Assembly (NCBI RefSeq): GCF_002796985.1
Contig: NZ_PEKX01000008.1
Location: 1-64,000 of the forward strand
Direction of reading: 5' to 3'
From: Pseudomonas sp.
GTDB taxonomy: Bacteria; Pseudomonadota; Gammaproteobacteria; Pseudomonadales; Pseudomonadaceae
DNA: 64,000 nt
The notes below the pieces were generated by a model. That model saw only the letters and a program-made list of their open reading frames with translations, had not been told where the DNA came from and did not search any database. Of this stretch, positions 34,915 through 43,706 are shown one piece after another (position 1 is the stretch's first letter; the number at the start of each line of letters is the position of its first letter). The translations under genes and the position numbers were made by a program.

Positions 34915-35472
34915 ATGAACTCACCTGTCTTCCAACCGGAAAGCCGTCTGCCGCTCTGGCTGAACGTCCTCGCGCTGTATGCGATCTGCGCCGCGTTGTT
35001 GGTCGCGTTCTACTACCAACTGATGAAGTCCGAGCTGCCCTGTCCGTTGTGCCTGTTGCAACGGGTCGGGATGCTGCTGATCGGTTTCGGTTTCCTGTTC
35101 AACGTCCGTTTTGGCATTCGCAACCGTCATTACGCCATGGCGCTGCTGGGTGCGCTAACGGCGGGGGCCGTGGGCATGCGTCAGGTCTTCCTGCATATCA
35201 CTCCCGGTGATGCGGGCTACGGCTCACCCTTCCTCGGTTTGCATTTCTACACTTGGACGGTGGTGGCTTCGCTGATGGGGATCGTCGCTGTCGCCGTGAT
35301 GATGATGTTGAAAGAAGGATCCGATCGCGAGCCCCCGCGCTTCTCGTTGCCGGGCAAGGTGGGGGCGCTGCTGTTCACTGCGCTGATCGCGGCGAACCTG
35401 GTCTCCACCGTGCTGGAGTGCGGCGCCGGGCAGTGCGACGACAACCCCACGTTCTATCAACTGCTGCGCTGA
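34915..35472 (+). CDS. DsbB-like disulfide bond protein, five-helix variant
   Basis: A 185-residue inner-membrane protein. After the first helix it has CPLC (Cys43, Cys46), the quinone-reactive pair of DsbB. The second periplasmic loop, which holds the other cysteine pair in E. coli DsbB, has none here. Instead Cys169 and Cys174 (ECGAGQC) follow an extra fifth helix (about 150-167) at the C-terminus. It may reoxidise a DsbA-like partner. The symbol dsbB is avoided because a canonical dsbB may exist elsewhere. Confidence 0.85.
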   Translation: MNSPVFQPESRLPLWLNVLALYAICAALLVAFYYQLMKSELPCPLCLLQRVGMLLIGFGFLFNVRFGIRNRHYAMALLGALTAGAVGMRQVFLHITPGDAGYGSPFLGLHFYTWTVVASLMGIVAVAVMMMLKEGSDREPPRFSLPGKVGALLFTALIAANLVSTVLECGAGQCDDNPTFYQLLR

Positions 35473-35525
35473 AGACTTGCTGAAATCTTGCAGGAGCGCG
35501 CCGTGCCCGCCCCTGCCGACAGAAT

Positions 35526-35608
35526 CGTAGGATGGGTGGAGCGCAGCGATACCCATGCTGATGGTGCAGGGGATCGATGGGTATCGCTGTGCTCCACGCC
35601 ATCCTACG
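35526..35608. repeat. Inverted repeat, family C
   Basis: CGTAGGATGGGTGGAGCG... and its near reverse complement, containing GATACCCAT / ATGGGTATC and GTGGAGC / GCTCCAC, form an 83-bp hairpin between the convergent DsbB-like and cobN genes. A second copy lies at 39461-39526. Confidence 0.88.
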
Positions 35609-35623
35609 AGAGCGCGATAGCCC

Positions 35624-38600
35624 TCACTGCTCCTCGCTGTCCACCAGCAGGTTCTCCAGCGTCTCGCGGTACTCCCCCGGTTCTTCCCACAACCCGCGCT
35701 GCTGCGCTTCCACCAGGCGTTCGGCGATGTCGCGCAGGGCCTCGGGGTTGTGCTGGCGGATGAACTCGCGGGTGTCGTCGTCCAGCAGGTAGGCATCGGC
35801 CAGCAGGCGGTACTGGTGGTCGTCCACCAGTTCGCTGGTGGCGTCGAAGGCGAACAGGTAGTCCACCGTCGCGGCCAGTTCGAAGGCGCCCTTGTAGCCG
35901 TGGCGTTTCATGCCGGCGATCCATTTCGGGTTCACCGCGCGGGCGCGCACCACGCGGCCGAGTTCTTCCTTCAGGGTGCGGATGCGCGGGTTGTCCGGCT
36001 GGCTGTGGTCGCCGTGGTAGCTGGCCAGCGACTGCCCCTGGATGACCTCGGCGGCGGCGAGCATGCCGCCCTGGAACTGGTAGTAGTCGTTGGAGTCGAG
36101 GATGTCGTGCTCGCGGTTGTCCTGGTTGTGCAGCACTGCCTGCAGGCCGGACAGGCGCTGGGCGAAGCGCTCGCGCGCCGGCGTGCCGTCATCGCTGGCG
36201 CCGTAGGCGTAGCCGCCCCAGTTCAGGTAGGCCTCGGCGAGGTCGGCGCGGCTGTCCCACTGGCGCGATTCGATCACGCCCTGCACGCCGGCACCGTAGG
36301 CGCCGGGCTGGGCGCCGAAGATGCGCCAGCCGGCCTGGCGGCGGGCTTCGTCGACGGCTAATCCGTCAGACTGCAAACGCGCCTGATCGGCCCGCACGCG
36401 AGCGGCCAGCGGGTTCAGATCGTCCGGCTCATCCAGCGCAGCGACGGCCTGCACGGCGGCGTCGAACAGACGGATCAGGTTGGCGAAGGCATCGCGGAAG
36501 AAGCCCGAGACGCGCAGCGTGACGTCGACCCGCGGGCGGTCGAGCAGGGTGATCGGCAGGATCTCGAAGTCCTCCACGCGCTGGCTGCCGGCCTGCCACA
36601 CCGGGCGCACGCCGAGCAGTGCGAGGGCCTGGGCGATGTCGTCGCCGCCGGTGCGCATGGTGGCCGTGCCCCACACCGAGAGGCCGAGCTGGCGCAGGTG
36701 GTCGCCGTGGTCCTGCAAGTGGCGTTCGAGCAGGCGGCTGGCGGACTGGAAGCCCAGGCGGAAGGCGGTGGGCGTGGGCAGGTTGCGCACGTCCACGGTG
36801 AAGAAGTTGCGCCCGGTGGGCAGCACGTCGACTCGCCCGCGACTGGGCGCGCCGCTGGGGCCGGGCGGAACGAAGCGGCCGTCGAGGCCGGCGAGCAGGT
36901 GGCCGATTTCGCTGGCGCCGCAGGCGTCCAGGGTCGGTGCAATCTGCTGGTGAAGCTGTGCGAGGACTGCCTCGCTGGCGCTTCCAGGCGCGCTGACGAG
37001 ACCGTCGATCAGACGCAGGGCGAACAGCTCCAGGCGCTCGCGGGTGTCGCCGTTGCTGCGCCAGGGTTCGTCGCTCACGGCGAGCAGCACGTCCGGGCGC
37101 GGGCCTTGCCAGGCCTCGGCGAAAGCTTCGTCCAGCGGGTCGCGCCCCAGTTGCAGGTCTTCGCTCAGCGCGCGCAGCAGGCTGGCATTGCCGCCGCGTC
37201 CATCGCCACGCGGAATGCGCACCAGTGACAGCAGGGTGTCGCGGCGCAGCTCGCCCACGGGCGATTCGCCGAACATATGCAGCCCATCGCGAATCTGCGA
37301 TTCCTTGAGGTCGCACAGGTAGGCGTCCAGCTGCGGCAACCAGCTTTCCGCATCGTCGCTCAACTGCAGGCCAAGCTCGCGGTCCAGCGAGGTTTCGCGC
37401 ACCAGCGTGAGAATGTCGCCGCGCAGCTCGGTGGCGCGGCGTGGGTCGAGCAGGGAGGCGTCGTAGTACTCGTCGGCCAGGCGTTCGAGGTCGCGCAGCG
37501 GGCCGTAGTTTTCCGCGCGGGTCAGCGGCGGCATCAGGTGGTCGATGATCACCGCCTGGGCGCGGCGCTTGGCCTGCGCGCCTTCGCCGGGGTCGTTGAC
37601 GATGAACGGGTAGAGATTCGGTAGCGGGCCGAGGATCACGTCCGGCCAGCACTCCTCGGAAAGCCCGACGCCCTTGCCCGGCAGCCATTCTAGGTTGCCG
37701 TGCTTGCCGACATGGATCACCGCGTCGGCGTCGAACACCTCGCGCAGCCAGAAGTAGAAGGCGAGGTAGCCGTGGGGCGGCACCAGCGACGGGTCGTGAT
37801 AGATCGCCGCCGCGTCGAGCTGGTAGCCGCGCGCCGGCTGGATGCCGACGAAACCGAGGCCGAAGCGCAGGCCGGCGACCATCATGCGGCCGCTGCGGAA
37901 CATCGGGTCCTGCTGCGGCTCGCCCCAGCGCTCGCGCACGGCATGCTGGTTGGCTTCGGGCAGGCGCGCGAAGCAGGCGAGGTAGTCGTCCAGCGCCAGG
38001 CTCTGCGCGCAGGGGCGCAGATCGAGGCTGTCAAGGTCGTTGCTGACGCCGCCGAGCAGTTGCTGGATCAGCGCGGTGCCGGAATCGGGCTGGCCGGCGA
38101 CCGGATAACCCTGAGCCTCCAGCGCACGCAGGATGTTCAGTGCGGCGGCCGGCGTGTCGAGGCCGACGCCGTTGCCGATTCGTCCGTCACGGGTCGGGTA
38201 GTTCGCCAGGATCAGCGCCACGCGCTTGTCGGCGTTGGCCTTGCGCGAGAGCAGCATCCAGCGCCGAGCCAGCTCGGCGATGAAGTCCATGCCCGGCCGG
38301 TGCGCCAGGTAGCAGACCACGTCGCTCTGGCTGCGCTCGCTGCGCCAGGCCAGGCCCTTGAAGCTGATCGGCCGGGTGATGATGCGCCCGTCCAGTTCCG
38401 GTAGCGCGATGTGCATGGCCAGGTCGCGCGGGCCGAGGCCTTGTGGGTTGTCGCGCCAGAGGTCGAAGTTGTCCAGCGAGCAGATGGCTTGCAGCACCGG
38501 CACGTCGCGTCTGAACGGCCGCTCCTGCGGCGCTTCCGGGTTCGACTGGGCGAAGCCGGTGGTGTTGATGATCAGCTCGGTGTCGGCGGCATCCAGCAGG

Positions 38601-39355
38601 CTTTCCACCGCCTCCAGGCAGGCGGCTTCCTTGAGGCTGGCCACGGCGATGGGCAGCGGGTTGATGCCTTGGGCCAGTAGACGCTCGCAGAAGGTATCGA
38701 TGAAGCCGGTGTTCGCCGCTTGCAGGTGCGTGCGATAGAACAGCAGCGCGGCGACCGGGCACTCGGGGTTCCAGTCGGCCTGCCAGCGGGCGAGGTCGCT
38801 GCTGCCAAGCTGCGGATGATAGACCGCTACGCGCGGCAAGGTCTGTGGCTCGCTCCAGGCGTAGTCGCGTTGCAGGTGACGGCTGGCCAGGCAGGCGAAG
38901 AACTGCCGGGCGTTGTCCATGCCGCCCTGGCGCAGGTACTGCCAGAGGCGCTCGGCATCCTGCGGCGGAACGCTACACAGGGCGCCGAGTTCGGGGTCGG
39001 GCTTGTCGTCGCCGGGCACCGCGATCAGCGTGGCGCCGCGCTCGGCCAGCGCCGCCAGTTGTTCCATGCCGTAGCGCCAGTAGCCAACGCCGCCGTGCAC
39101 CGAGATCAGGATGACCTTGGCGTGCTGCAGCACCTCGTCGACGTAGAGGTCCACCGACGCGTGGTTCTGCAGCTGCATGGGGTTGGCCAGGCGCAGGCTC
39201 GGGTAGTCTTCCGGCAGCTCGCGCGCGGCCTCGGCGAGCAGCGCCAGGTGCGAGTCGCCGCTGCAGAGGATCACCAGCTCGGCGGGCGTCTGGGCCAGGT
39301 GGGCGATGCCGTCGTCGGGGACGAAGCCGCCGGGTTGGGTGCGGAGCAGGTGCAT
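35624..39355 (-). CDS. cobN: Cobaltochelatase large subunit CobN
   Basis: A 1243-residue protein of family length (about 1250) that binds hydrogenobyrinic acid a,c-diamide and inserts cobalt with ATP-driven AAA+ partners. Characteristic blocks include HVGKHGNLEWLPGKGVGLSEECWPDV (about 560-585), with the conserved histidines, and the C-terminal LYDSNDYYQFQGGM-like segment (here ILDSNDYYQFQGG). ATG 39355 is preferred; the frame upstream is repeat DNA. cobW lies 178 bp upstream, with two repeats between, and both follow a cobalamin riboswitch. Confidence 0.97.
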   Translation of the reverse strand: MHLLRTQPGGFVPDDGIAHLAQTPAELVILCSGDSHLALLAEAARELPEDYPSLRLANPMQLQNHASVDLYVDEVLQHAKVILISVHGGVGYWRYGMEQLAALAERGATLIAVPGDDKPDPELGALCSVPPQDAERLWQYLRQGGMDNARQFFACLASRHLQRDYAWSEPQTLPRVAVYHPQLGSSDLARWQADWNPECPVAALLFYRTHLQAANTGFIDTFCERLLAQGINPLPIAVASLKEAACLEAVESLLDAADTELIINTTGFAQSNPEAPQERPFRRDVPVLQAICSLDNFDLWRDNPQGLGPRDLAMHIALPELDGRIITRPISFKGLAWRSERSQSDVVCYLAHRPGMDFIAELARRWMLLSRKANADKRVALILANYPTRDGRIGNGVGLDTPAAALNILRALEAQGYPVAGQPDSGTALIQQLLGGVSNDLDSLDLRPCAQSLALDDYLACFARLPEANQHAVRERWGEPQQDPMFRSGRMMVAGLRFGLGFVGIQPARGYQLDAAAIYHDPSLVPPHGYLAFYFWLREVFDADAVIHVGKHGNLEWLPGKGVGLSEECWPDVILGPLPNLYPFIVNDPGEGAQAKRRAQAVIIDHLMPPLTRAENYGPLRDLERLADEYYDASLLDPRRATELRGDILTLVRETSLDRELGLQLSDDAESWLPQLDAYLCDLKESQIRDGLHMFGESPVGELRRDTLLSLVRIPRGDGRGGNASLLRALSEDLQLGRDPLDEAFAEAWQGPRPDVLLAVSDEPWRSNGDTRERLELFALRLIDGLVSAPGSASEAVLAQLHQQIAPTLDACGASEIGHLLAGLDGRFVPPGPSGAPSRGRVDVLPTGRNFFTVDVRNLPTPTAFRLGFQSASRLLERHLQDHGDHLRQLGLSVWGTATMRTGGDDIAQALALLGVRPVWQAGSQRVEDFEILPITLLDRPRVDVTLRVSGFFRDAFANLIRLFDAAVQAVAALDEPDDLNPLAARVRADQARLQSDGLAVDEARRQAGWRIFGAQPGAYGAGVQGVIESRQWDSRADLAEAYLNWGGYAYGASDDGTPARERFAQRLSGLQAVLHNQDNREHDILDSNDYYQFQGGMLAAAEVIQGQSLASYHGDHSQPDNPRIRTLKEELGRVVRARAVNPKWIAGMKRHGYKGAFELAATVDYLFAFDATSELVDDHQYRLLADAYLLDDDTREFIRQHNPEALRDIAERLVEAQQRGLWEEPGEYRETLENLLVDSEEQ

Positions 39356-39380
39356 GGGGTCGCTCGGTGTGAATGCTCTT

Positions 39381-39448
39381 GTAGGAGCGAGCTTGCTCGC
39401 GAACCAAACTCCGCTGCGAGGCTGTTCGCGAGCAAGCTCGCTCCTACA
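39381..39448. repeat. REP-like inverted repeat, family A (cobN/cobW gap)
   Basis: Both arms (GTAGGAGCGAGC-TTGCTCGCGAA and reverse complement) are intact and about 22 bp apart. It lies just upstream of cobN, within the presumed cobW-cobN transcript. Confidence 0.92.
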
Positions 39449-39460
39449 GGGAAATGGCAC

Positions 39461-39526
39461 GGATGGGTGGAGCTTGCGATACCCATCAGCGGTGGTGGGT
39501 ATCGCCGTGCTCCACGCCACCCTACG
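39461..39526. repeat. Inverted repeat, family C (cobN/cobW gap)
   Basis: GGATGGGTGGAGC-TTGCGATACCCAT and GGGTATCGCC-GTGCTCCACGCC form a hairpin directly next to the family A repeat and seven bases from the cobW stop. Related to 35526-35608. Confidence 0.88.
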
Positions 39527-39532
39527 AAGTCA

Positions 39533-40585
39533 TCAAACCAGAGCGGTACGCAGCTCGTTGGCGATGGTGGCCTGGTCCAGCTCCTGGCCGATCACCACCA
39601 GGCGGGTACTGCGGGTTTCGTCGCTGCGCCAGGCGCGGTCGAAGTGCTTGTCGAAGCGCTTGCCGACGCCCTGCACCAGCAGGCGCATGGGCTTGCCGGG
39701 GACGGCGACGAAGCCCTTGATGCGCAGCACGGCGTGGCGCTCGACCAGCGCGTTCAGCGCATCGAGCAGGGCGCGTTCTTCCACTTCCGGCAGGTCGACG
39801 TGGAAGGAGTCGAACTCGTCGTGGTCATGATCTTCATGGCCTTCATGGTCGTGGTGCGTGGGGCGGCTGTCGATGTGCAGCTCGGCCTCGGCGTTCAGCC
39901 CCAGCAGCACCGAGAGCGGCAACTGGCCGGAGTTGGCCTCGACGATCTTCACCGCCGGCGGCAGCTCTTCGGCGACTTCGGCGCGCACGCGGGCGAGGGT
40001 GTCGGCGTCCAGCAGGTCGGCCTTGTTCAGCACCACCAGGTCGGCGCTGGCCAGCTGGTCTTCGAAGAGTTCGTGCAGTGGCGATTCGTGGTCCAGGTTC
40101 GGGTCCTGCTTGCGCTGCTCGTCCACCTGCTCGGGGTGGGCGGCGAAGGTGCCGGCGGCCACGGCCGGGCTGTCGACCACGGTGATCACCGCGTCCACGG
40201 TGCAGGCATTGCGGATTTCCGGCCACTGGAAGGCCTGCACCAGCGGCTTGGGCAGGGCCAGGCCGGAGGTCTCGATGAGGATCTGGTCGAGGTCGCCACG
40301 GCGCGCCACCAGCTCGCGCATCACCGGGAAGAATTCTTCCTGCACGGTGCAGCACAGGCAGCCGTTGGCCAGCTCGAAGACGCGGCCGAGTGCTTCTTCT
40401 TCGCTGCAACCAATGGAGCACTGCTTGAGGATGTCGCCGTCGATGCCCAGCTCGCCAAACTCGTTGACGATCACCGCGATACGGCGGCCTTCGGCGTTGT
40501 CGAGCATGTGGCGGAGCAGGGTGGTTTTGCCGGCACCGAGGAAGCCGGTGACGATGGTGACGGGGAGTTTGGCCAGGGTTTTCAT
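39533..40585 (-). CDS. cobW: CobW-type GTPase metallochaperone
   Basis: A 350-residue G3E-family GTPase thought to supply cobalt for cobalamin synthesis. Walker A GFLGAGKTTLL is at 14-24, the metal-binding CxCC (GCLCC) near 73-77, and NKAD near 180. A His/Asp-rich loop (HHDHEGHEDHDHDEF) near residues 236-250 is a likely metal buffer. The C-terminal CobW domain follows. ATG 40585 (MKTLAKLPVTIVTG) is chosen over a long upstream extension. A cobalamin riboswitch lies 180 bp upstream. Confidence 0.96.
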   Translation of the reverse strand: MKTLAKLPVTIVTGFLGAGKTTLLRHMLDNAEGRRIAVIVNEFGELGIDGDILKQCSIGCSEEEALGRVFELANGCLCCTVQEEFFPVMRELVARRGDLDQILIETSGLALPKPLVQAFQWPEIRNACTVDAVITVVDSPAVAAGTFAAHPEQVDEQRKQDPNLDHESPLHELFEDQLASADLVVLNKADLLDADTLARVRAEVAEELPPAVKIVEANSGQLPLSVLLGLNAEAELHIDSRPTHHDHEGHEDHDHDEFDSFHVDLPEVEERALLDALNALVERHAVLRIKGFVAVPGKPMRLLVQGVGKRFDKHFDRAWRSDETRSTRLVVIGQELDQATIANELRTALV

Positions 40586-40764
40586 GCGCGCCTCGCAAGC
40601 GAAATTGGGAGGGCGGATGAAGGGCGCGCGCGCGGGCTCGCCGCGCAACGAAGGTCGCCACCGGATCACCCCGCCCGGTTGTCTGTTGATAACGAACCCG
40701 TTCTGGATCTCGCGAGCTAGAGCCAAAGCAGCATGGCCGACGCGCCGCAGATCGAAAACCAGTT

Positions 40765-40945
40765 ACGAGGCAGGTCTCCTGGCTCACAGCCCTTGGGTGT
40801 CTCTTCGCCTTCCCGCCCGAATCGGCAGTGGCGCGTGAAGAGACAGGCTGTTCACAGTTGCGGGGGCAGCCGTGGCGCATCCGAAGATTTCCACGTTCCC
40901 TCTTAGCTCCGGCCAGTGCCGGAGAACCTCGAAGGCAGGAAGGCT
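40765..40945 (-). ncRNA. Cobalamin riboswitch upstream of cobW-cobN
   Basis: Minus-strand order: GAGGGAA (40898-40904 region), GCTGCCCCCGCAACTGTGAAC (40851-40870), B12-box core GCCACTGCCGA (40822-40832) and CCAGGAGACCTGCC (40769-40782). All major consensus blocks are present. It should limit cobW and cobN expression when cobalamin is high. Confidence 0.95.
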
Positions 40946-41015
40946 ACGCAGCACGGCCGGGGCGGTCAATCGCCGGGGATCGGTTGACGCTGGGGGGCTG
41001 CCGTGGTCAGCTAGC

Positions 41016-41215
41016 GCGGTTTCAGGTGTCTCGCGCCCCGCGCGCGAGGTGAAACGGGAAGCCGGTGCGTCCGCAAGGACCAGTCCGGCGCTGCCCCCGC
41101 AACGGTAAGCGCATCGAGGGTCGTCAGTAGCCACTGTGCCAAGGCATGGGAAGGCTGACCCATCCAGCGAAAGGTTTTTCGCTGGCGTCGCAAGCCCGGA
41201 GACCGGCCTGGAATT
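41016..41215 (+). ncRNA. Cobalamin riboswitch upstream of cbtB-cbtA
   Basis: Plus-strand order: GCGGTTTCAGGTG ... GGTGAAACGGGAA (P1/P2 region), GCTGCCCCCGCAACGGTAAG (41090-41109), the B12-box core AGCCACTGTGCC (41128-41139), CATGGGAAGG and CCCGGAGACCGGCC (41195-41208). It begins only about 70 bp from the 5' end of the divergent cobW riboswitch. It should shut off the cobalt transporter when cobalamin is abundant. Confidence 0.95.
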
Positions 41216-41327
41216 CTTCGTTTTGGCAAACCCGCGGTGGGCGGGCGCAGGCCGTGGCGCAGCCATTTGCTGCGTTCGAATGCGTTCAACCTCTGCGTTC
41301 TCACTCTAGATTTCAGAGGGAACGTTC

Positions 41328-41513
41328 ATGTCCAGCAGCACCCTGACGCACGCGTCGAGCTCTTCCATCCCCCTTTCCAAGCGCATCGCCCTGGCCGTCG
41401 GCGCCAGCCTGCTCGGTGCGCTGCTGGTGTATTTCGCCGGTTTCTCGCATCTGGAAGCGGTGCACAACGCCGCCCACGATACCCGCCATAGCGCCGGTTT
41501 CCCCTGCCACTAA
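41328..41513 (+). CDS. cbtB: Cobalt transporter subunit CbtB
   Basis: A 61-residue membrane protein with one helix (about 20-40) and a C-terminal histidine-rich tail (HNAAHDTRHSAGFPCH) typical of CbtB. CbtA and CbtB form a predicted cobalt uptake system that is often under cobalamin riboswitches, as here. RBS GAGGG lies about ten bases before the ATG. Confidence 0.93.
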   Translation: MSSSTLTHASSSSIPLSKRIALAVGASLLGALLVYFAGFSHLEAVHNAAHDTRHSAGFPCH

Positions 41514-41606
41514 CGCAAGCCGCCTGCGCGTAAGCGCAGCGGATTCGAGGCACTCGCGATCGCTGGCTCGCCGCGTTCGGGGCCTCGTCTCGTCCGGAGA
41601 ACTGCA

Positions 41607-42317
41607 ATGATCAAACGTATCGCCCAGACCGCCGGTTTCGCCGGTCTGATTGCCGCGCTGGTGCTGACCGTGGTCCAGCTGCTGTGGGTATCCCCGCTGA
41701 TCCTCAAGGCGGAAACCTATGAGAAATCCGAGCCGGCCGTCGCGCTAGTCGAAGAGCACTCCCACGAGCACGCCGACGGCGCTGCTGCGGGCCACCACCA
41801 TGACGCGCAAGCCTGGGAGCCCGAAGATGGCTGGCAGCGCATCCTCTCCACCACTGGCGGCAACCTGGTGGTCGCGGTGGGCTTTGCCCTGATGCTGGCC
41901 GGCCTGTTCACCCTGCGCGAGCCGGGCCGGACCTCCGAAGGCCTGCTCTGGGGCCTGGCCGGTTTCGCTGTGTTCACCCTTGCGCCGTCCCTCGGCTTGC
42001 CGCCGGAAGTCCCTGGCACCGCTGCCGCCGACCTGAGCCTGCGGCAGACCTGGTGGATCGGTACCGCCGCGTCTACCGCCGCTGGCCTCGCGCTGCTCGC
42101 GTTCGGCCGTCACTGGGCGCTGCGCATCGTCGGCCTCGCCCTGCTGGTGGTGCCGCACGTGATCGGCGCGCCGCAGCCGGAAGTGCATTCCAGCCTGGCG
42201 CCGGAAAGCCTGGCCCACGAGTTCATCCTCGCTTCGCTGATCACCAACGCGGTGTTCTGGGTGGCGCTCGGCCTGGTCGCGGCCTGGCTGTTCCGCCGCT
42301 TCGCGCCAGCGGCCTGA
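41607..42317 (+). CDS. cbtA: Cobalt transporter subunit CbtA
   Basis: A 236-residue inner-membrane protein with about five to six helices and a His-rich periplasmic or cytoplasmic loop near residues 50-66 (HSHEHADGAAAGHHHD). It is the main subunit of the CbtAB cobalt importer. It lies 93 bp after cbtB; the gap holds GC-rich dyad sequence but no clear terminator. A terminator follows the gene. Confidence 0.94.
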   Translation: MIKRIAQTAGFAGLIAALVLTVVQLLWVSPLILKAETYEKSEPAVALVEEHSHEHADGAAAGHHHDAQAWEPEDGWQRILSTTGGNLVVAVGFALMLAGLFTLREPGRTSEGLLWGLAGFAVFTLAPSLGLPPEVPGTAAADLSLRQTWWIGTAASTAAGLALLAFGRHWALRIVGLALLVVPHVIGAPQPEVHSSLAPESLAHEFILASLITNAVFWVALGLVAAWLFRRFAPAA

Positions 42318-42334
42318 CCCACGCGCTATGCTCG

Positions 42335-42374
42335 ACCCCGCAGCCGGCAAGGCCGTCTGCGGGGTTTTTATTTT
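42335..42374 (+). terminator. Terminator after cbtA
   Basis: ACCCCGCAG pairs with CTGCGGGGT around a GC-rich loop, followed by TTTTATTTT. It ends the riboswitch-controlled cbtBA unit before cobE. Confidence 0.9.
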
Positions 42375-42394
42375 GATCTTCAAGGAGAGCGACC

Positions 42395-42811
42395 ATGACG
42401 CTGGTTGCCGGCCTCGGTTGCCGCCGGGGCTGCCCGCTCGACGAACTGCGCGCGTTATTGCGAGAGACTTTGGCCGAAGCGGGGTTCGACGAGTCGAACC
42501 TCACCGCGCTGGCCAGCGCCACGCTGAAGGCCGACGAAGAAGGGCTTACCGCGCTGGCCGCCGCGCTTGATCTGCCGCTGGCGCTGTTCACCCCGCAGCA
42601 GCTCGTGGCCTGCGAGAAGCGCCTGGGCGAGCCTTCCGAAATCGTGCGCGCGGCCACCGGCAGCGCCAGCGTGGCCGAAGCCGCGGCGTTGCTGCAGGCC
42701 GAGGCGCAAGGTGGTGCGCCGGCACGCCTGTTGGTGGGCAAGCGCCGCAGCGCTCAGGCCACCTGCGCGCTCGCTTTCATCCCCGTCGAATCCGCACAGG
42801 AGCAGCCATGA
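42395..42811 (+). CDS. cobE: Cobalamin biosynthesis protein CobE
   Basis: A 138-residue protein related to the C-terminal part of CbiG: MTLVAGLGCRRGCPLDEL, a central ALASATLKADEEGL and SVAEAAALLQAEA. Its exact reaction is unsettled. The genome thus holds CobE as a separate gene and also a CbiG domain fused to CobJ. It overlaps cobM by 4 bases (ATGA). Confidence 0.92.
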   Translation: MTLVAGLGCRRGCPLDELRALLRETLAEAGFDESNLTALASATLKADEEGLTALAAALDLPLALFTPQQLVACEKRLGEPSEIVRAATGSASVAEAAALLQAEAQGGAPARLLVGKRRSAQATCALAFIPVESAQEQP

Positions 42812-43554
42812 CGGTCTACTTCATCGGCGCCGGCCCCGGCGATCCCGAGCTCATCACGGTCAAGGGCCAGCGGCTGATCCGCACTTGCCCGGTGATCCTC
42901 TACGCCGGCTCGCTGGTGCCGCCAGCGGTGCTGGAAGGGCACAGCGCCGAACGCGTGGTGAATACCGCCGAACTGCACCTGGACGAGATCGTTGCGCTGC
43001 TGGCGCAGGCCCATGCCCAGGGCAAGGACGTGGCGCGGGTGCACTCCGGCGATCCGTCCCTGTACGGCGCCATCGGCGAGCAGATCCGCCACCTGCGCGA
43101 ACGGGGCATCGCTTACGAGATCGTCCCCGGCGTCACTGCGACTTCCGCCTGCGCGGCGATCCTGGGCTGCGAGCTGACCCTGCCGGACATCTCCCAGACC
43201 TTGATCCTCACGCGCTACGCGAGCAGGACGCGCATGCCCGAAGGCGAATCGCTGGCGGAGCTGGCGCAGCACCGTGCGACCCTGGCCATTCACCTGGGCG
43301 TCGGTCAGCTGGCGAATATCGTCGCCGAACTGCTGCCGCACTACGGCGCGGACTGCCCCATCGCAGTGATCCACCGCGCCAGCTGGCCGGACCAGGACCA
43401 GGTCACCGGCACCCTCGGCGACATCCTGCCCAAGGCGGAGGCCAAAGGTTTCCGCCGTACGGCGCTGATCCTGGTGGGCAAGGTGCTGGGGGCAGAGGGG
43501 TTTGCCGATTCTTCGTTGTACAGCGCGGGGCATGCGCACCTGTATCGGCCGTGA
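42808..43554 (+). CDS. cobM: Precorrin-4 C11-methyltransferase
   Basis: A 248-residue tetrapyrrole methylase that adds the C11 methyl group to precorrin-4. Motifs: GAGPGDPELITVKG (6-19), YAGSLVPP and SGDPSLYGAIGEQ. Coupled to cobE by a 4-base overlap. The family B repeat follows 40 bp downstream; no separate terminator is seen. Confidence 0.96.
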   Translation: MTVYFIGAGPGDPELITVKGQRLIRTCPVILYAGSLVPPAVLEGHSAERVVNTAELHLDEIVALLAQAHAQGKDVARVHSGDPSLYGAIGEQIRHLRERGIAYEIVPGVTATSACAAILGCELTLPDISQTLILTRYASRTRMPEGESLAELAQHRATLAIHLGVGQLANIVAELLPHYGADCPIAVIHRASWPDQDQVTGTLGDILPKAEAKGFRRTALILVGKVLGAEGFADSSLYSAGHAHLYRP

Positions 43555-43594
43555 GGCGTGGCTTTTCTTGAGCCTACTGCGCGGCGCTACCTGC

Positions 43595-43685
43595 GTAGGA
43601 GCGGACTCCGTCCGCGATCGACTGGACGCCACACCGGCGTTCAAGGGAGCTCGGCCAACCCATCGCGGACGGAGTCCGCTCCTAC
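43595..43685. repeat. Inverted repeat, family B
   Basis: GTAGGAGCGGAC-TCCGTCCGCGAT on the left and its exact reverse complement on the right, about 43 bp apart. Another copy with the arms in the opposite order is at 57387-57466. Confidence 0.92.
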
Positions 43686-43706
43686 GTTAGGCCCAGGCCA
43701 GGGTGT

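Noticed and set aside
39356..39520. N-terminal extension of CobN by 55 residues
   Set aside because: The added sequence is the translation of a REP-like repeat and part of the family C repeat; the conserved protein begins at ATG 39355.
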